A DNA stretch of 64,000 nt, from contig NZ_JAPZSV010000003.1 of the NCBI RefSeq assembly GCF_027532185.1, forward strand, positions 62,001 to 126,000, in the 5' to 3' direction. The notes below the pieces were generated by a model. It was not told the DNA's origin and searched no databases. It was given only the letters and a program-made list of their open reading frames with translations. Positions 51,665 through 63,455 of this stretch are shown piece by piece. Within the stretch, counting starts at the first letter, position 1; each line of letters begins with the position of its first letter. The position numbers and the translations under genes are program-made. The DNA comes from Hylemonella sp. GTDB taxonomy: Bacteria; Pseudomonadota; Gammaproteobacteria; Burkholderiales; Burkholderiaceae_C.

Positions 51665-52870
51665 ATGCCCCTGACCCTTCAACTCCCCGATCTGCAGGGC
51701 CGCCTGCAGGCCTACACCCTGAGCGGCAGCACCCCGGTACAACCCATCGGCAAGCCTGCCTTCAACCGCATCGCCTACTCTGCCGCCCACGTGGTGGCCG
51801 ACCCGCGCGCCGCCATCGACCCCTGGCTGCAATGCGCTGTGGACTGGGATGCGACCATCGCCTACCGGCGCCGCCTCTGGTCGCTCGGCCTGGGTGTGGC
51901 CGAGGCCATGGACACGGCCCAGCGCGGCATGGGCCTGGACTGGCCCACCTCGCTCGAACTCATTCGTCGATCACTCGATGCGGCCAAGGACATGCCCGGT
52001 GCATTGGTGGCCTCGGGCTGCGGCACCGATCATCTGGTGCTCGAAGACGTCAGGAGCATCGACGATGTGATCCGCGGCTACGAACAGCAGATGGAAGCCA
52101 TCGAGAAGCTCGGTGGCAAGCTCATCGTCATGGCCAGCCGCGCGCTGGCGCGCGTGGCCAAGGGACCGGCCGACTACGAGAAGGTCTATGACCGCATCCT
52201 CACGCAGGCCAAACAGCCTGTCGTGCTGCACTGGCTGGGTGATATGTTCGACCCCGCGCTGGCCGGCTACTGGGGTACGCGCGACGTGGACCTCGCCATG
52301 GACACGGCGCTGGCCATCATCACGGCCCACGCGGACAAGGTGGACGGCATCAAGATTTCCCTGCTCGACAAGGACAAGGAAATCGCCATGCGCCGCCGCC
52401 TGCCCGCGCGTGGCGGCGCTGACGGCCAGGGTGTGCGCATGTACACGGGTGATGACTTCAACTACGCCGAACTCATCGCCGGTGACGGCGCAGGCCCCGC
52501 GCAGCGGCATGGCCAGAGCGACGCGCTGCTGGGCATCTTTGATGCCATCGCACCGGCCGCCAGTGCCGCACTGGGTGAACTGGCCCAAGGCAACACCCAG
52601 CGCTTCCATGACATCCTCGGCCCCACGGTGCCGTTGTCGCGCCACATCTTCGCGGCGCCCACGCGCTTCTACAAGACGGGCGTGGTCTTCATGGCCTGGC
52701 TCAACGGCCACCAGAGCCACTTCAGCATGGTCGGCGGCCAGCAGAGCACGCGTTCGCTGGTGCACTTCGCCGAGCTGTTCCGCCTGGCGGACGCCGCGAA
52801 CCTGCTGGAGCAGCCCGAGCTGGCCGTGCACCGCATGAAGACCCTGCTGGCTCTGCACGGCGTGGAATGA
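51665..52870 (+). CDS. DUF993 protein, dihydrodipicolinate synthase-like aldolase fold
   Basis: A 401-residue protein of the DUF993 family, distantly related to the TIM-barrel dihydrodipicolinate synthase superfamily. Recognisable parts are FNRIAYSAAHVVADP, the region around LVASGCGTDHL and KLIVMASRALARVAKGP, and VVLHWLGDMFDP. KVDGIKISLLDKDKE probably holds the Schiff-base lysine. Such proteins occur next to Gfo/Idh/MocA and sugar-isomerase-like genes in actinobacteria and Burkholderiales, with no reaction that I know to be proven. It ends in an ATGA overlap with the next gene. Confidence 0.82.
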   Translation: MPLTLQLPDLQGRLQAYTLSGSTPVQPIGKPAFNRIAYSAAHVVADPRAAIDPWLQCAVDWDATIAYRRRLWSLGLGVAEAMDTAQRGMGLDWPTSLELIRRSLDAAKDMPGALVASGCGTDHLVLEDVRSIDDVIRGYEQQMEAIEKLGGKLIVMASRALARVAKGPADYEKVYDRILTQAKQPVVLHWLGDMFDPALAGYWGTRDVDLAMDTALAIITAHADKVDGIKISLLDKDKEIAMRRRLPARGGADGQGVRMYTGDDFNYAELIAGDGAGPAQRHGQSDALLGIFDAIAPAASAALGELAQGNTQRFHDILGPTVPLSRHIFAAPTRFYKTGVVFMAWLNGHQSHFSMVGGQQSTRSLVHFAELFRLADAANLLEQPELAVHRMKTLLALHGVE

Positions 52871-53751
52871 GCATGAGAGATTTCTCGCAAGACCACCGCT
52901 GGCTCTCGATCAACACCGCCACCGTGCGCAAGCAGAACGGTGCGGAAGTGCCCTTGTCGCGCATCATCGACCAGTGCGCCGAGCGCGGCATCCGTGCCAT
53001 CAGCCCCTGGCGCGACCAGGTGGCCGCAGTGGGCCTGGACAAGATTGCGCGTCAGCTCAAGGCCCATGGCATCGAACTGTCGGGCTACTGCCGCGGCGGC
53101 TTCTTCCCGGCACCCGACGCGGCCGGCCTGCGCGCTGCGCTGGACGACAACCGCCGCGCCATCGACGAGGCCAAGACGCTGAACGCCCCCTGCCTGGTGC
53201 TCGTGGTCGGTGCCCTGCCCGGCGCACTCGCGGGCCAGGCCGCCTACAAGGACCTGGGGCGTGCGCGCGGCGAGGTGCGCGACGGCATCGCCGCCTCGCT
53301 CGAATACGCACGGGCTGTGGGCATGCCCCTGGCCATCGAGCCCCTGCATCCCATGCAGGCGGCCGACCGAGCCTGCGTCAACACGCTGGAGCAGGCGCTG
53401 GACCTCTGCGACGCACTCGACCCGCAGAAAAGCGGCATGCTGGGCGTGGCGCTCGACGCCTACCACTGCTGGTGGGACCCCAAGCTTGAGCAGCAGATCG
53501 CGCGCGCCGGCAAGCAGCGCCTGCTGGCCTACCACGTCTGCGACTGGCTCACGCCCACACGCGACCTGCTCAGCGACCGCGGCATGATGGGCGACGGCGT
53601 GATCGAGCTGCGCAAGCTGCGCGGCTGGGTCGAACAGGCCGGCTACGCGGGCTACGCCGAAGTCGAAATCTTCTCCGAGCTTGACTGGTGGAAGCGCCCG
53701 GGTGCCGAGGTACTCGACACCTGCATCGCACGCCACCGGACGGTGGTCTAG
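52867..53751 (+). CDS. Xylose isomerase-like sugar phosphate isomerase/epimerase
   Basis: A 294-residue TIM-barrel protein of the AP-endonuclease/xylose-isomerase-like group. It starts MSMRDFSQDHRWLSINTATV. LAIEPLHPMQAADRACVNTL contains a metal-ligand Glu. VALDAYHCWWDPKLEQQI has the Asp/His ligands, YHVCDWLTPTRDLL follows, and AEVEIFSELDWWK supplies the last Glu. The start overlaps the DUF993 stop (ATGA); another ATG two codons in is possible. Its role is probably isomerisation or epimerisation in the same pathway. The stop overlaps the convergent MFS stop by four bases. Confidence 0.85.
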   Translation: MSMRDFSQDHRWLSINTATVRKQNGAEVPLSRIIDQCAERGIRAISPWRDQVAAVGLDKIARQLKAHGIELSGYCRGGFFPAPDAAGLRAALDDNRRAIDEAKTLNAPCLVLVVGALPGALAGQAAYKDLGRARGEVRDGIAASLEYARAVGMPLAIEPLHPMQAADRACVNTLEQALDLCDALDPQKSGMLGVALDAYHCWWDPKLEQQIARAGKQRLLAYHVCDWLTPTRDLLSDRGMMGDGVIELRKLRGWVEQAGYAGYAEVEIFSELDWWKRPGAEVLDTCIARHRTVV

Positions 53752-54980
53752 GCTGCGACGGCCAAGGTGCGGCGGGTACGCCGCACGCGCAGCGCCGTCA
53801 CCACCAGGGTCAACTGGACCAGCGCCAGGCCCACGAAGAGCGTGCGCCAGGCCTGCTGGTCCATGAGCAGACCGAAGATCAGCGGTGAGACCGCCTGGCC
53901 GATGTCCAGCCCCGAGTAGACCACGCCGTACACACGGCCACTCGCGTTCTCGGGCGTGGAGCGCTTGATCAGCAGATCGCGCGAGGGCCCGGCAAAACCG
54001 GCTGCAAAGCCCATGCAGGCAAAGAGCACGGGCACCGCCAGCGCCGGCAGCGGCGCCAGCCCCAGCAGCAGGGAGATGCCCGCGGCCACGGCAAAGCCCG
54101 TGCCCACCACGCGCTCACTGCGCGCCGGGTCCGTGGCCAGGAAGCCGCCCACGACCATGCCGCTGGCACTGGCCACCATATAGGCCGACAGGCACACGGC
54201 CACCAGGGTCAGCGGCACGGCGTGCAGCTGGCGCGCCGCCTCGGGCGCAAAGGCCTGCACCACGCTGAGCGCGACGGCGAAGACAAAGAAGAAGGCAAAG
54301 CACATCCACACCGCCGGGATGCGCAGGAAGTCGAAGCGGCCCTCGCCCGGCACACCCGCCGCCGCACGCGCCGGCGCCGTGGGAGCCAGCGCCAGGCGAC
54401 GCCCCTGCCCCACGCAGAGCAGCAGCACGGCCAGCACCAGCACGCCGGCCGCCACCAGTGCCACGCGCCAGGAATACAGCAGGGTCAAGGGCACCAGCAG
54501 GGCCGGTGCCAGGGCCCAGCCCAGATTGCCACTGATACCGTGCACGCTGTAGGCATGGCCCAGGCGCGGCGCACTGACCTTGCGGTTGATCAGCGTGTAG
54601 TCCACGGGGTGAAAGACGCCGTTGCCCAGGCCGGCGACCACGGCAAAGGCCATCAGCATGGCGTAGCTCGTGCTCGCCGCAAAGCCGAAGGCCGCCAGCG
54701 CCAGGAGACCCAGGCCTGCGTACAGCACAGGGCGCGGGCCATAGCGGTCGACCCAGAAGCCCGAGAGCGTCTGGACCGCGCAGGAGACCACGAAGAAGAT
54801 CGTCATGAGGAAGCCGAGCTCGGCATAGCTCGTGTTGAAGGCCTCCTTGAGCCAGGGAAACAGCGGCGGCAAGAGCAGCTGGCTGAAGTGGCTGCAGAGG
54901 TGGGCGACGCCGATGAGCCCGATCAGGCTGGCGTCCTGACGCAGGGGAACGGGTGCGGTGGCGAGGCTGGCACTGGACAT
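53748..54980 (-). CDS. Major facilitator superfamily transporter
   Basis: A 410-residue protein with about twelve hydrophobic segments. MFS features include GFWVDRYGPRPVLYAGLGLL (the loop 2-3 motif) and AGLGNGVFHPVDYTL; HGISGNLGWALAPALLVPL lies in helix 5. The fosmidomycin-resistance/NarK-like look of GNGVFHP does not identify the substrate. It converges on the catabolic operon and may import its substrate, but it is on the other strand and no operator copy lies upstream, so the link is weak. Confidence 0.87.
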   Translation of the reverse strand: MSSASLATAPVPLRQDASLIGLIGVAHLCSHFSQLLLPPLFPWLKEAFNTSYAELGFLMTIFFVVSCAVQTLSGFWVDRYGPRPVLYAGLGLLALAAFGFAASTSYAMLMAFAVVAGLGNGVFHPVDYTLINRKVSAPRLGHAYSVHGISGNLGWALAPALLVPLTLLYSWRVALVAAGVLVLAVLLLCVGQGRRLALAPTAPARAAAGVPGEGRFDFLRIPAVWMCFAFFFVFAVALSVVQAFAPEAARQLHAVPLTLVAVCLSAYMVASASGMVVGGFLATDPARSERVVGTGFAVAAGISLLLGLAPLPALAVPVLFACMGFAAGFAGPSRDLLIKRSTPENASGRVYGVVYSGLDIGQAVSPLIFGLLMDQQAWRTLFVGLALVQLTLVVTALRVRRTRRTLAVAA

Positions 54981-55161
54981 GCCCCGATGCTACTGCAGCG
55001 GGCGTGAACTAATGCACACCCTTGCGGCATAGCGTCGCCAGCGTCGCATGGACAAGCCGGATGTGTGAACTACTCCCTCGCCAAAAACGCTGGGCGTTAC
55101 AGAATGCAACCATAGCCAAGACAGAACACCACACGGCAATCCTCAGCTTCAGGGATACATC

Positions 55162-55587
55162 ATGATCATCCTGCCCATCGGCGACGACGCCCCGGAACCC
55201 TCGCAGCCCACGTCCTCGCGGCCGGCACCGCTGCAAAGCACGGTGCGCCTGCTGGTGATGGGCTTCACCCCGGCCGAGCGTGAGCTGATCCAGGGCATCA
55301 CCGCCCTGTCCCAGCGCCGCCATCTGCGCATCGAGCTCAGCGGAGCGGACAGCATGGACGCGGCCGACGTCATCCTGCTCGACGGCAACGACACCAAGGT
55401 CATGACCTGGGCTGCCAAGGGCCGCATGCCCACGGGCAAGGTGGTGATCCAGGTCGATGGTCAGGCCCTGCCGGGCCATATCCACCTGCAGCGCCCCATC
55501 CAATGGCCCAGCCTGCCTTCGCTGCTGCTGCAGGCTCTGGGGATTGACGCACCGCACAGCTCGCGCCAGCCGCTGAGCACCTTCTGA
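55162..55587 (+). CDS. Hypothetical protein
   Basis: A 141-residue protein that I do not recognise. AGGGA lies eight bases before ATG. After a Pro/Ser-rich N-terminus (about 1-25), alternating strands and helices (TVRLLVMGFTPAERELIQGI, ADVILLDGNDTKVMTWAAKG, GKVVIQVDGQALPGHIHLQR) suggest a small Rossmann- or receiver-like alpha/beta fold. The usual phosphoacceptor Asp-Asp pair is not evident. It is followed by the CDF exporter with no known link. Confidence 0.6.
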   Translation: MIILPIGDDAPEPSQPTSSRPAPLQSTVRLLVMGFTPAERELIQGITALSQRRHLRIELSGADSMDAADVILLDGNDTKVMTWAAKGRMPTGKVVIQVDGQALPGHIHLQRPIQWPSLPSLLLQALGIDAPHSSRQPLSTF

Positions 55588-55621
55588 GGCGGCGGCCGGC
55601 GCCCCGCGGCATACTGCGGGC

Positions 55622-56554
55622 ATGGCGCACGAGCACCCGCACCCTCCCCACGCCTCTCATCACGGCCATGCCCATGGCCCGGCCCCGGTCGACTTCAACC
55701 GCGCCTTCCTGATCGGCATTGCGCTCAACAGCGGCTTTGTGCTGATCGAGGCGTGGTACGGCTGGCAGATCAACTCCCTGGCCCTGCTGGCCGACGCGGC
55801 GCACAACCTCAGCGATGTGGCCGGCCTGCTGCTGGCCTGGATGGCCGCGCTGGCCGCGCGCCTGCGCCCCGATGCACGCCACACCTACGGCTGGCGCCGC
55901 GCCTCCATCCTGGCGGCCTTCGCCAACGCCATGCTGCTGCTCGTGGCCATGGGCTCGCTGGGCTGGGAGGCGCTGCAACGCCTGGGGGCACCCGAGCCCA
56001 CAGAAGGCTGGACCATCATCACCGTGGCGGCCATCGGCATCGTCATCAACGCCGCCACCGCCCTGCTGTTTCTGCGCGGACGCGAGCACGATCTCAACGT
56101 GCAGGGCGCCTTCCTGCACATGGCGGCCGACGCCCTGATCTCGCTGGGCGTGGTCATCGGCGGCGCGCTCTACCTCTGGCAGGGTTGGGCTTGGCTGGAC
56201 CCGGTGATCAGCCTGGCCATCGCGCTCCTCATCGTCATCGGCACCTGGGGGCTGCTGCGCCAGTCGCTGCACCTGCTCTTCGACGGCGTGCCCGAGCACA
56301 TCGACCTCGCGGCCGTGCAGGCCTGGCTGGCCGCACGCCCCGGCGTGGCCCGGGTGGACGATCTGCATGTCTGGGCCATGAGCACCACACAGGTGGCGCT
56401 GACGGCGCACCTGCTCATGCCCGCAGGCGCGCCGGGTGACGCCTTCTTGCGCGACACCAGCGAGGGCCTGCGTGAACATTTCGGTATCGCCCACGTGACG
56501 CTGCAGACCGCCACCACCTCGCTGGCACCGACCTGCGCTGCACCAACGGTCTGA
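55622..56554 (+). CDS. Cation diffusion facilitator (CzcD/ZitB-type metal exporter)
   Basis: A 310-residue inner-membrane protein. The N-terminus is His-rich (HEHPHPPHASHHGHAHG), a metal-collecting segment common in zinc exporters. LALLADAAHNLSDVAGLLLA supplies the first HxxxD metal site, and FLHMAADALISLGVVIGG the second. Six hydrophobic segments and a cytoplasmic C-terminal domain (DLHVWAMSTTQVALTAHLLM) complete the fold. It exchanges Zn2+ (or Cd2+/Co2+) for H+. No metalloregulator is adjacent. Confidence 0.93.
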   Translation: MAHEHPHPPHASHHGHAHGPAPVDFNRAFLIGIALNSGFVLIEAWYGWQINSLALLADAAHNLSDVAGLLLAWMAALAARLRPDARHTYGWRRASILAAFANAMLLLVAMGSLGWEALQRLGAPEPTEGWTIITVAAIGIVINAATALLFLRGREHDLNVQGAFLHMAADALISLGVVIGGALYLWQGWAWLDPVISLAIALLIVIGTWGLLRQSLHLLFDGVPEHIDLAAVQAWLAARPGVARVDDLHVWAMSTTQVALTAHLLMPAGAPGDAFLRDTSEGLREHFGIAHVTLQTATTSLAPTCAAPTV

Positions 56555-56668
56555 TCCTGCGCGCAGGCGGCCACTGTGCAAAAGCACATCTTGCGCGGCA
56601 CACCCGGCGTCCCGATGATCGCGTCCACAGAAAACCCGTGCGCGATGCCGCCGGGACAGGGGGACACG

Positions 56669-57241
56669 ATGCGCAAGCTCTTGATCACGCTCGTGCTGGC
56701 ACTGGCCGGTACACTCACGCCGCCTGCAGCCCGGGCACAAATCCCGCCGCCCATCGATCTGGGCATCCAGAACATCCTGCAGGACACCGATGTCTGGTGC
56801 TGGGCCGCGGTGGCGCAGCAGATCATCCTGGCTGTGCGCGGCCCGGGTGGCACGCCCGCGCAGTGCGCACTGGTCGCCATGGCCAGCAACGTGCACCCGG
56901 CCACGTGCTGCCAGAACTACGCCGCCTGTCGGCGCACGGGCCAGCTGTACGAGATCCAGAACCTGATCCTGGCCTTTGGTGGCAGGTACTCCAGCCTGGC
57001 GCAGCCCGCCGATCCCATGACCCTGTACCAGACCCTGGCCATGCGGCGCGCCGTCATCATGGCGGTCCAGTCCTCGCCCTACTCGGGCCATGTGGTCGTG
57101 ATCCGGGGCATGGCCTGGGTCCCCACACCGATGGGCGTTCAGCCCGTGCTGTACATCAACGACCCGATGAGCTACTTCACCCAGCCGGTGCCGTTTGCCC
57201 ACATCGCGCAGTACTGGCAGTCCGCCATCGTCGTGAACTGA
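56669..57241 (+). CDS. Exported papain-like cysteine peptidase
   Basis: A 190-residue exported protein from ATG 56669 (AGGGGG six bases upstream). The signal peptide ends PPAARAQ. DVWCWAAVAQQIILAV has the WCWA motif with the catalytic Cys, as in the papain-like (C39/C70-type) peptidases. SGHVVVIRGMAW gives the catalytic His and VLYINDPMSYF the Asn/Asp. A CC...C pattern (TCCQNYAACRRTG) suggests a disulfide. A substrate is not evident; exported members can be toxins or process surface proteins. Next to an unknown membrane protein. Confidence 0.75.
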   Translation: MRKLLITLVLALAGTLTPPAARAQIPPPIDLGIQNILQDTDVWCWAAVAQQIILAVRGPGGTPAQCALVAMASNVHPATCCQNYAACRRTGQLYEIQNLILAFGGRYSSLAQPADPMTLYQTLAMRRAVIMAVQSSPYSGHVVVIRGMAWVPTPMGVQPVLYINDPMSYFTQPVPFAHIAQYWQSAIVVN

Positions 57242-57324
57242 CGCGAGCAGCCCTCCCATGAACATGGCTTGCGGTGCCCGCAGGCCTCCCCTAGTCTGCG
57301 CCCAACACCCTGAGGGACACCGCC

Positions 57325-58200
57325 ATGAGCACCGAACCCGCCCTGCCCGCCGCCGATCCGCTGCTGGCCACCACGCTGCAAGCCCTGCATGCCCGGCTGA
57401 GCCGGCTTGAACAGCCGCCGCAGAAAAGCCTCACGGAAAGAATCCAGAAGAACGCCAGCCTGCTGGCCCTGGGCATCGGCATCCTGCTCAGCCTGATCTC
57501 GCTGTTCGACATCTTCTGGAGCAAGCCGCGCGAAGCGCTGCTGCGCGATCTGGAGGAGTTCAATCGATCGGTCAACGCCGTGGCCAGCCTGCGGCAGAAC
57601 CAGATGCAGATGCAACTGCAGCACCTGGCGAACAACCCAGAGATGGCCATGCACCTGAGTTCCATGATCCATCCCCAGGTGCTGGCCCATATTCAGTACG
57701 CCACCACCCTGCTGCCCCGGCTCGGCGACCGCGCAGGCATCCCCCAACTCATCGTACTGATCTCCGAAGCCATGAACATCTACGACTGGAAAAGCGCGGG
57801 TCTGCTGCTGGACCAGGCCATGGCCAGCCGCGACGCACTGCCCGCCATGCAATCGGAGGTCAGGCGCTACCGTGCGCGCTACATGTTCCTGACCGGCCGC
57901 GTCCAGGAGGGGCGGCTCTCGTACGAAGAAGCCATCAACGTCCTGCGCCACGAATCGAGCTTCGGCATCAACGGTACCCGCGCCTACGTCGTGGCCGACT
58001 GGGTCATCGCCGAGTTCTCCATGGGCGACTGCAGCATCGGACGCGAGCGCGTCCGCCAGTTCATCGAGTTCGCGCAGCAACCCGCCATCACCCAGCCCGC
58101 GCGCCGCATGCTGGTCGCCTCGCTCAAATCCCAGCTGCGGCAAGTGCAGTCCCAGAACCCGCGCTGCCCGCTGCCACCCGAGCTGCAGGCTCTGGGCTGA
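57325..58200 (+). CDS. Hypothetical membrane-anchored protein with helical repeats
   Basis: A 291-residue protein with GAGGGAC before ATG. One hydrophobic segment (about residues 48-66, LALGIGILLSLISLFDIF) follows a short polar N-terminus. The rest is helical and Gln/Leu/Ala-rich, with hints of TPR-like pairs (DWKSAGLLLDQAMASRDALP, RVQEGRLSYEEAINVLRH). I cannot assign a family. It may function with the neighbouring exported peptidase, but only adjacency supports this. Confidence 0.55.
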   Translation: MSTEPALPAADPLLATTLQALHARLSRLEQPPQKSLTERIQKNASLLALGIGILLSLISLFDIFWSKPREALLRDLEEFNRSVNAVASLRQNQMQMQLQHLANNPEMAMHLSSMIHPQVLAHIQYATTLLPRLGDRAGIPQLIVLISEAMNIYDWKSAGLLLDQAMASRDALPAMQSEVRRYRARYMFLTGRVQEGRLSYEEAINVLRHESSFGINGTRAYVVADWVIAEFSMGDCSIGRERVRQFIEFAQQPAITQPARRMLVASLKSQLRQVQSQNPRCPLPPELQALG

Positions 58201-58284
58201 TGCGGCCAGTGCAGCCCCGGCCCGGGGCCTGCAAGGTCACCCGACATGGGCTACAGTGAATCGGCTTCTTTTCAGCGTCGTCCC

Positions 58285-58989
58285 ATGCAAGACCTCTCGC
58301 ACTTCCCCATCACCCGCAAATGGCCCGCGCAACAGCCGGACCGCCTTCAGCTCTATTCCCTGCCCACGCCCAACGGTGTGAAGGTCTCGATCATGCTGGA
58401 GGAAACCGGCCTGCCCTATGAGGCCCACCTCGTGCGCTTTGACAGCAACGAGCAGCTCAGCCCCGAGTTCCTCAGCCTCAACCCCAACAACAAGATCCCG
58501 GCCATCATTGACCCCGCTGGGCCAAGCGGCAAGCCGCTGGCGTTGTTCGAATCCGGCGCCATCTTGGTCTACCTGGCCGGCAAGACCGGACAGCTCATGC
58601 CACGGAACGACGCGGGTCGCTACGAGGCCCTGCAATGGCTGATGTGGCAGATGGGCGGGGTCGGCCCCATGTTCGGACAGCTCGGCTTCTTCCACAAGTT
58701 CGCTGGCAAGGACTACGAGGACAAGCGCCCACGTGACCGCTATGTCGCCGAATCGCGCCGCCTGCTGGGCGTGCTCAACCAGCGCCTGCAGGGCCGGCGC
58801 TGGATCATGGGCGATGACTACAGCATCGCCGACATCGCTGTCTTCCCCTGGGTGCGCAACCTGCTGGGCTATTACGAGGCCGGCGACCTGGTGGGCATCG
58901 GGAGCTTTCCTGAAATCACGCGCGCCCTCACGGCCTTCGTGGCACGGCCAGCCGTGCAGCGCGGGCTGAACATTCCCAGGCGCGACTGA
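58285..58989 (+). CDS. Glutathione S-transferase family protein
   Basis: A 234-residue protein. LYSLPTPNGVKVSIMLEETG is the YghU/YfcG (nu-class-like) thioredoxin-fold start, with TPNG in the glutathione-activating position. NNKIPAII has the cis-Pro and LFESGAILVYLAG the ES pair that binds glutathione. The all-helical C-terminal domain follows (GDDYSIADIAVFPW). Members act as disulfide-bond oxidoreductases or peroxidases on glutathione conjugates. An upstream in-frame ATG (58246) would add 13 residues. Confidence 0.92.
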   Translation: MQDLSHFPITRKWPAQQPDRLQLYSLPTPNGVKVSIMLEETGLPYEAHLVRFDSNEQLSPEFLSLNPNNKIPAIIDPAGPSGKPLALFESGAILVYLAGKTGQLMPRNDAGRYEALQWLMWQMGGVGPMFGQLGFFHKFAGKDYEDKRPRDRYVAESRRLLGVLNQRLQGRRWIMGDDYSIADIAVFPWVRNLLGYYEAGDLVGIGSFPEITRALTAFVARPAVQRGLNIPRRD

Positions 58990-59022
58990 GTCAGGAGCGG
59001 GCGCAGACAGGCCGCGCCTGGT

Positions 59023-59955
59023 TCAGCGCCCCATGAGCGCGCGCACGTGCGCCGCCGTGCCGCTGGCCAGGCCTTCCATGCTGTAGCCGCCCTCGAGCAC
59101 GGACACCACACGGCCCTGGGCCGTCTCGTCGGCCACCTTCATGAGTTCGCGCGTGATCCAGTGGTAGTCCTCGTCGGTGAACTGCAGACCGCCCAGCGGG
59201 TCCAGATGGTGGGCGTCGAAACCGGCCGAGATGATGAGCAGCTCGGGCGCGAACTCGCGCAAGGCGGGCAGCAGCACATCCGTCATGGCGGCGCGAAAGG
59301 CCGCCGAGCCCGTGCCGCGCGCAAACGGTACGTTAATGATGTTGCCGGCCACGCCAGTCTCCTGCTTGGCCCCCGTGCCTGGGTAGAAATTGCCCTGGTG
59401 GCAGGAGCCGTAGAACAGGCCGGGCTCGTCCCAGAAGCTGTTCTGCGTGCCGTTGCCGTGGTGCACATCGAAGTCCACCACCGCCACGCGCTTGAGGCCG
59501 TGCTGCTCGCGCGCATGCACGGCGGCAATGGCCGCCTGATTGAAGACACAGAAGCCCATGGCATGGTCGGCCTCGGCATGGTGACCACAGGGGCGCGTGG
59601 CGCAGAAGACGTTCTTCACCTCCTGCTTCACCACGTCGTCCACGCCCGCACAGGCCGCGCCCACGCAGCGCATCACCGCCTCCAGCGTGCCCGAGGACAT
59701 GATGGTGTCGCCGGCATCCAGCAGCTGGTAGCCCTGCTGCGGCGCGAGAGATTTGACCTCTTCCACATAGCCCGGTGTATGGATGTGTAGCACCTGCTCG
59801 AAGGTGCCCAGGGGCGCATCGCGCCAGAGTACATCCGCGAAATCCGGTGTCTTGAGGGCCGACAGCACGGCCTCCAGACGCTCGGGCGATTCGGGGTGGT
59901 GCGGGCCAGGCTGGTGCTTGAAGCAGGCTTCGTGGGTGTAGATCAGGGTGCTCAT
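59023..59955 (-). CDS. Histone deacetylase-like amidohydrolase
   Basis: A 310-residue zinc hydrolase of the HDAC/acetoin-utilisation group. RPCGHHAEADHAMGFCVFN has the two catalytic His. VVDFDVHHGNGTQ supplies the zinc-binding Asp and His, and ISAGFDAHHLDPLGG the second zinc Asp. GYSMEGL carries the catalytic Tyr region. Bacterial relatives deacetylate polyamines, acetyl-amino compounds or proteins. A link to the nearby genes is not visible. Confidence 0.92.
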   Translation of the reverse strand: MSTLIYTHEACFKHQPGPHHPESPERLEAVLSALKTPDFADVLWRDAPLGTFEQVLHIHTPGYVEEVKSLAPQQGYQLLDAGDTIMSSGTLEAVMRCVGAACAGVDDVVKQEVKNVFCATRPCGHHAEADHAMGFCVFNQAAIAAVHAREQHGLKRVAVVDFDVHHGNGTQNSFWDEPGLFYGSCHQGNFYPGTGAKQETGVAGNIINVPFARGTGSAAFRAAMTDVLLPALREFAPELLIISAGFDAHHLDPLGGLQFTDEDYHWITRELMKVADETAQGRVVSVLEGGYSMEGLASGTAAHVRALMGR

Positions 59956-60149
59956 GTTGGGGGTGTCGTCCTCTGCAAAGTCTCGAAATCATCGCCGCAT
60001 TCGAGGCGGGCGATCAGGTTGCCAGCGTCAATTCTCAATGAACCGGGCGCATCTTGCACGCCCGCCACCGCAGAACCCGCAGGCGACCCCTCTAGGCAAC
60101 CCCCCGCCCCCTTCCTAGAATGACCGGCACCACTCCTACTGGGGCAGCC

Positions 60150-60383
60150 ATGGCCACCATCACCTGGAAGGAAACGCCACCCGTCTGGACGGCGCTGCTG
60201 GACGACGCGCCCGTGTGCACCCTCAAAGGCAAGGACATCGGCGGCTGGACAGCGAGCTGGCTGGGCGGCCGTCTCTGGCCCCCACCGGCTCACCTGCCCA
60301 AGGCCACGCCGCAAGCCACGCGGTTTTTCATGAATCTGGAAGAGGCCAAGACCGCCGTCGAGACGGAACTGGGCAGGGACTGA
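60150..60383 (+). CDS. Small hypothetical protein
   Basis: A 77-residue protein, MATITWKETPPVW at the start, with no family that I recognise. A GGGGC sequence precedes ATG 60150; the frame is open ten codons further upstream. It contains several Trp (GGWTASWLGGRLWPP) and a helical C-terminus. Sequence bias is normal for the region. Confidence 0.5.
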   Translation: MATITWKETPPVWTALLDDAPVCTLKGKDIGGWTASWLGGRLWPPPAHLPKATPQATRFFMNLEEAKTAVETELGRD

Positions 60384-60399
60384 CGCCGCAGCCCGAGGC

Positions 60400-60618
60400 T
60401 CAGAGCGCGCCCCACTCGCTGGTCTTGCTGAACACCACCTCGCCCGTGGGCACGTGGACGACCTTTACCACCCCGCCCGGCGGCTCCGTCTTGCACTTGG
60501 CGGCCAGCGAAACCGCCAGATCCCGATCGGCCAGCAGCTCGCCGTTGTAGAGCGGCGAACGCGGCAGCGTGGCCACGATGCGGTGTGCGCTCTCGATCCT
60601 GTAGGCTGGCTTGTCCAT
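60400..60618 (-). CDS. Small hypothetical protein
   Basis: A 72-residue protein starting MDKPAYRIESAHRIVATLPR, with GAGGTGG just before ATG 60618. The C-terminal phrase VVKVVHVPTGEVVFSKTSEW suggests a beta-rich fold. It converges with the small gene at 60150. No family recognised. Confidence 0.5.
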   Translation of the reverse strand: MDKPAYRIESAHRIVATLPRSPLYNGELLADRDLAVSLAAKCKTEPPGGVVKVVHVPTGEVVFSKTSEWGAL

Positions 60619-60758
60619 GTCCACCTCTCTGAGTTTTGCGCCTGACGTGCAGAGAAGAATAGGATGGCACGAAAGCATTTCAAGCGTGTTTACCCCGCGT
60701 CACATGTGGAGAAAACGGCCGGGAGACGGTATGGGTCTTCAGGCATCCACCATGCGAA

Positions 60759-60789
60759 AGCCCGCTTCTGTGGATGCAAGAAGCGGGCT
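60759..60789 (-). terminator. Terminator after clpB
   Basis: AGCCCGCTTCT and AGAAGCGGGCT form a perfect 11-bp stem with a nine-base loop, followed by TTTC on the minus strand, 37 bases after the clpB stop. Confidence 0.7.
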
Positions 60790-60825
60790 GGGGGCCAGGG
60801 CGCTCATCACGCCCCAGCCCGCGGC

Positions 60826-63420
<2,595 letters not shown>

Positions 63421-63455
63421 GGTTTCCCTCAGGGAATTTTTGAACTGCCCCACAG

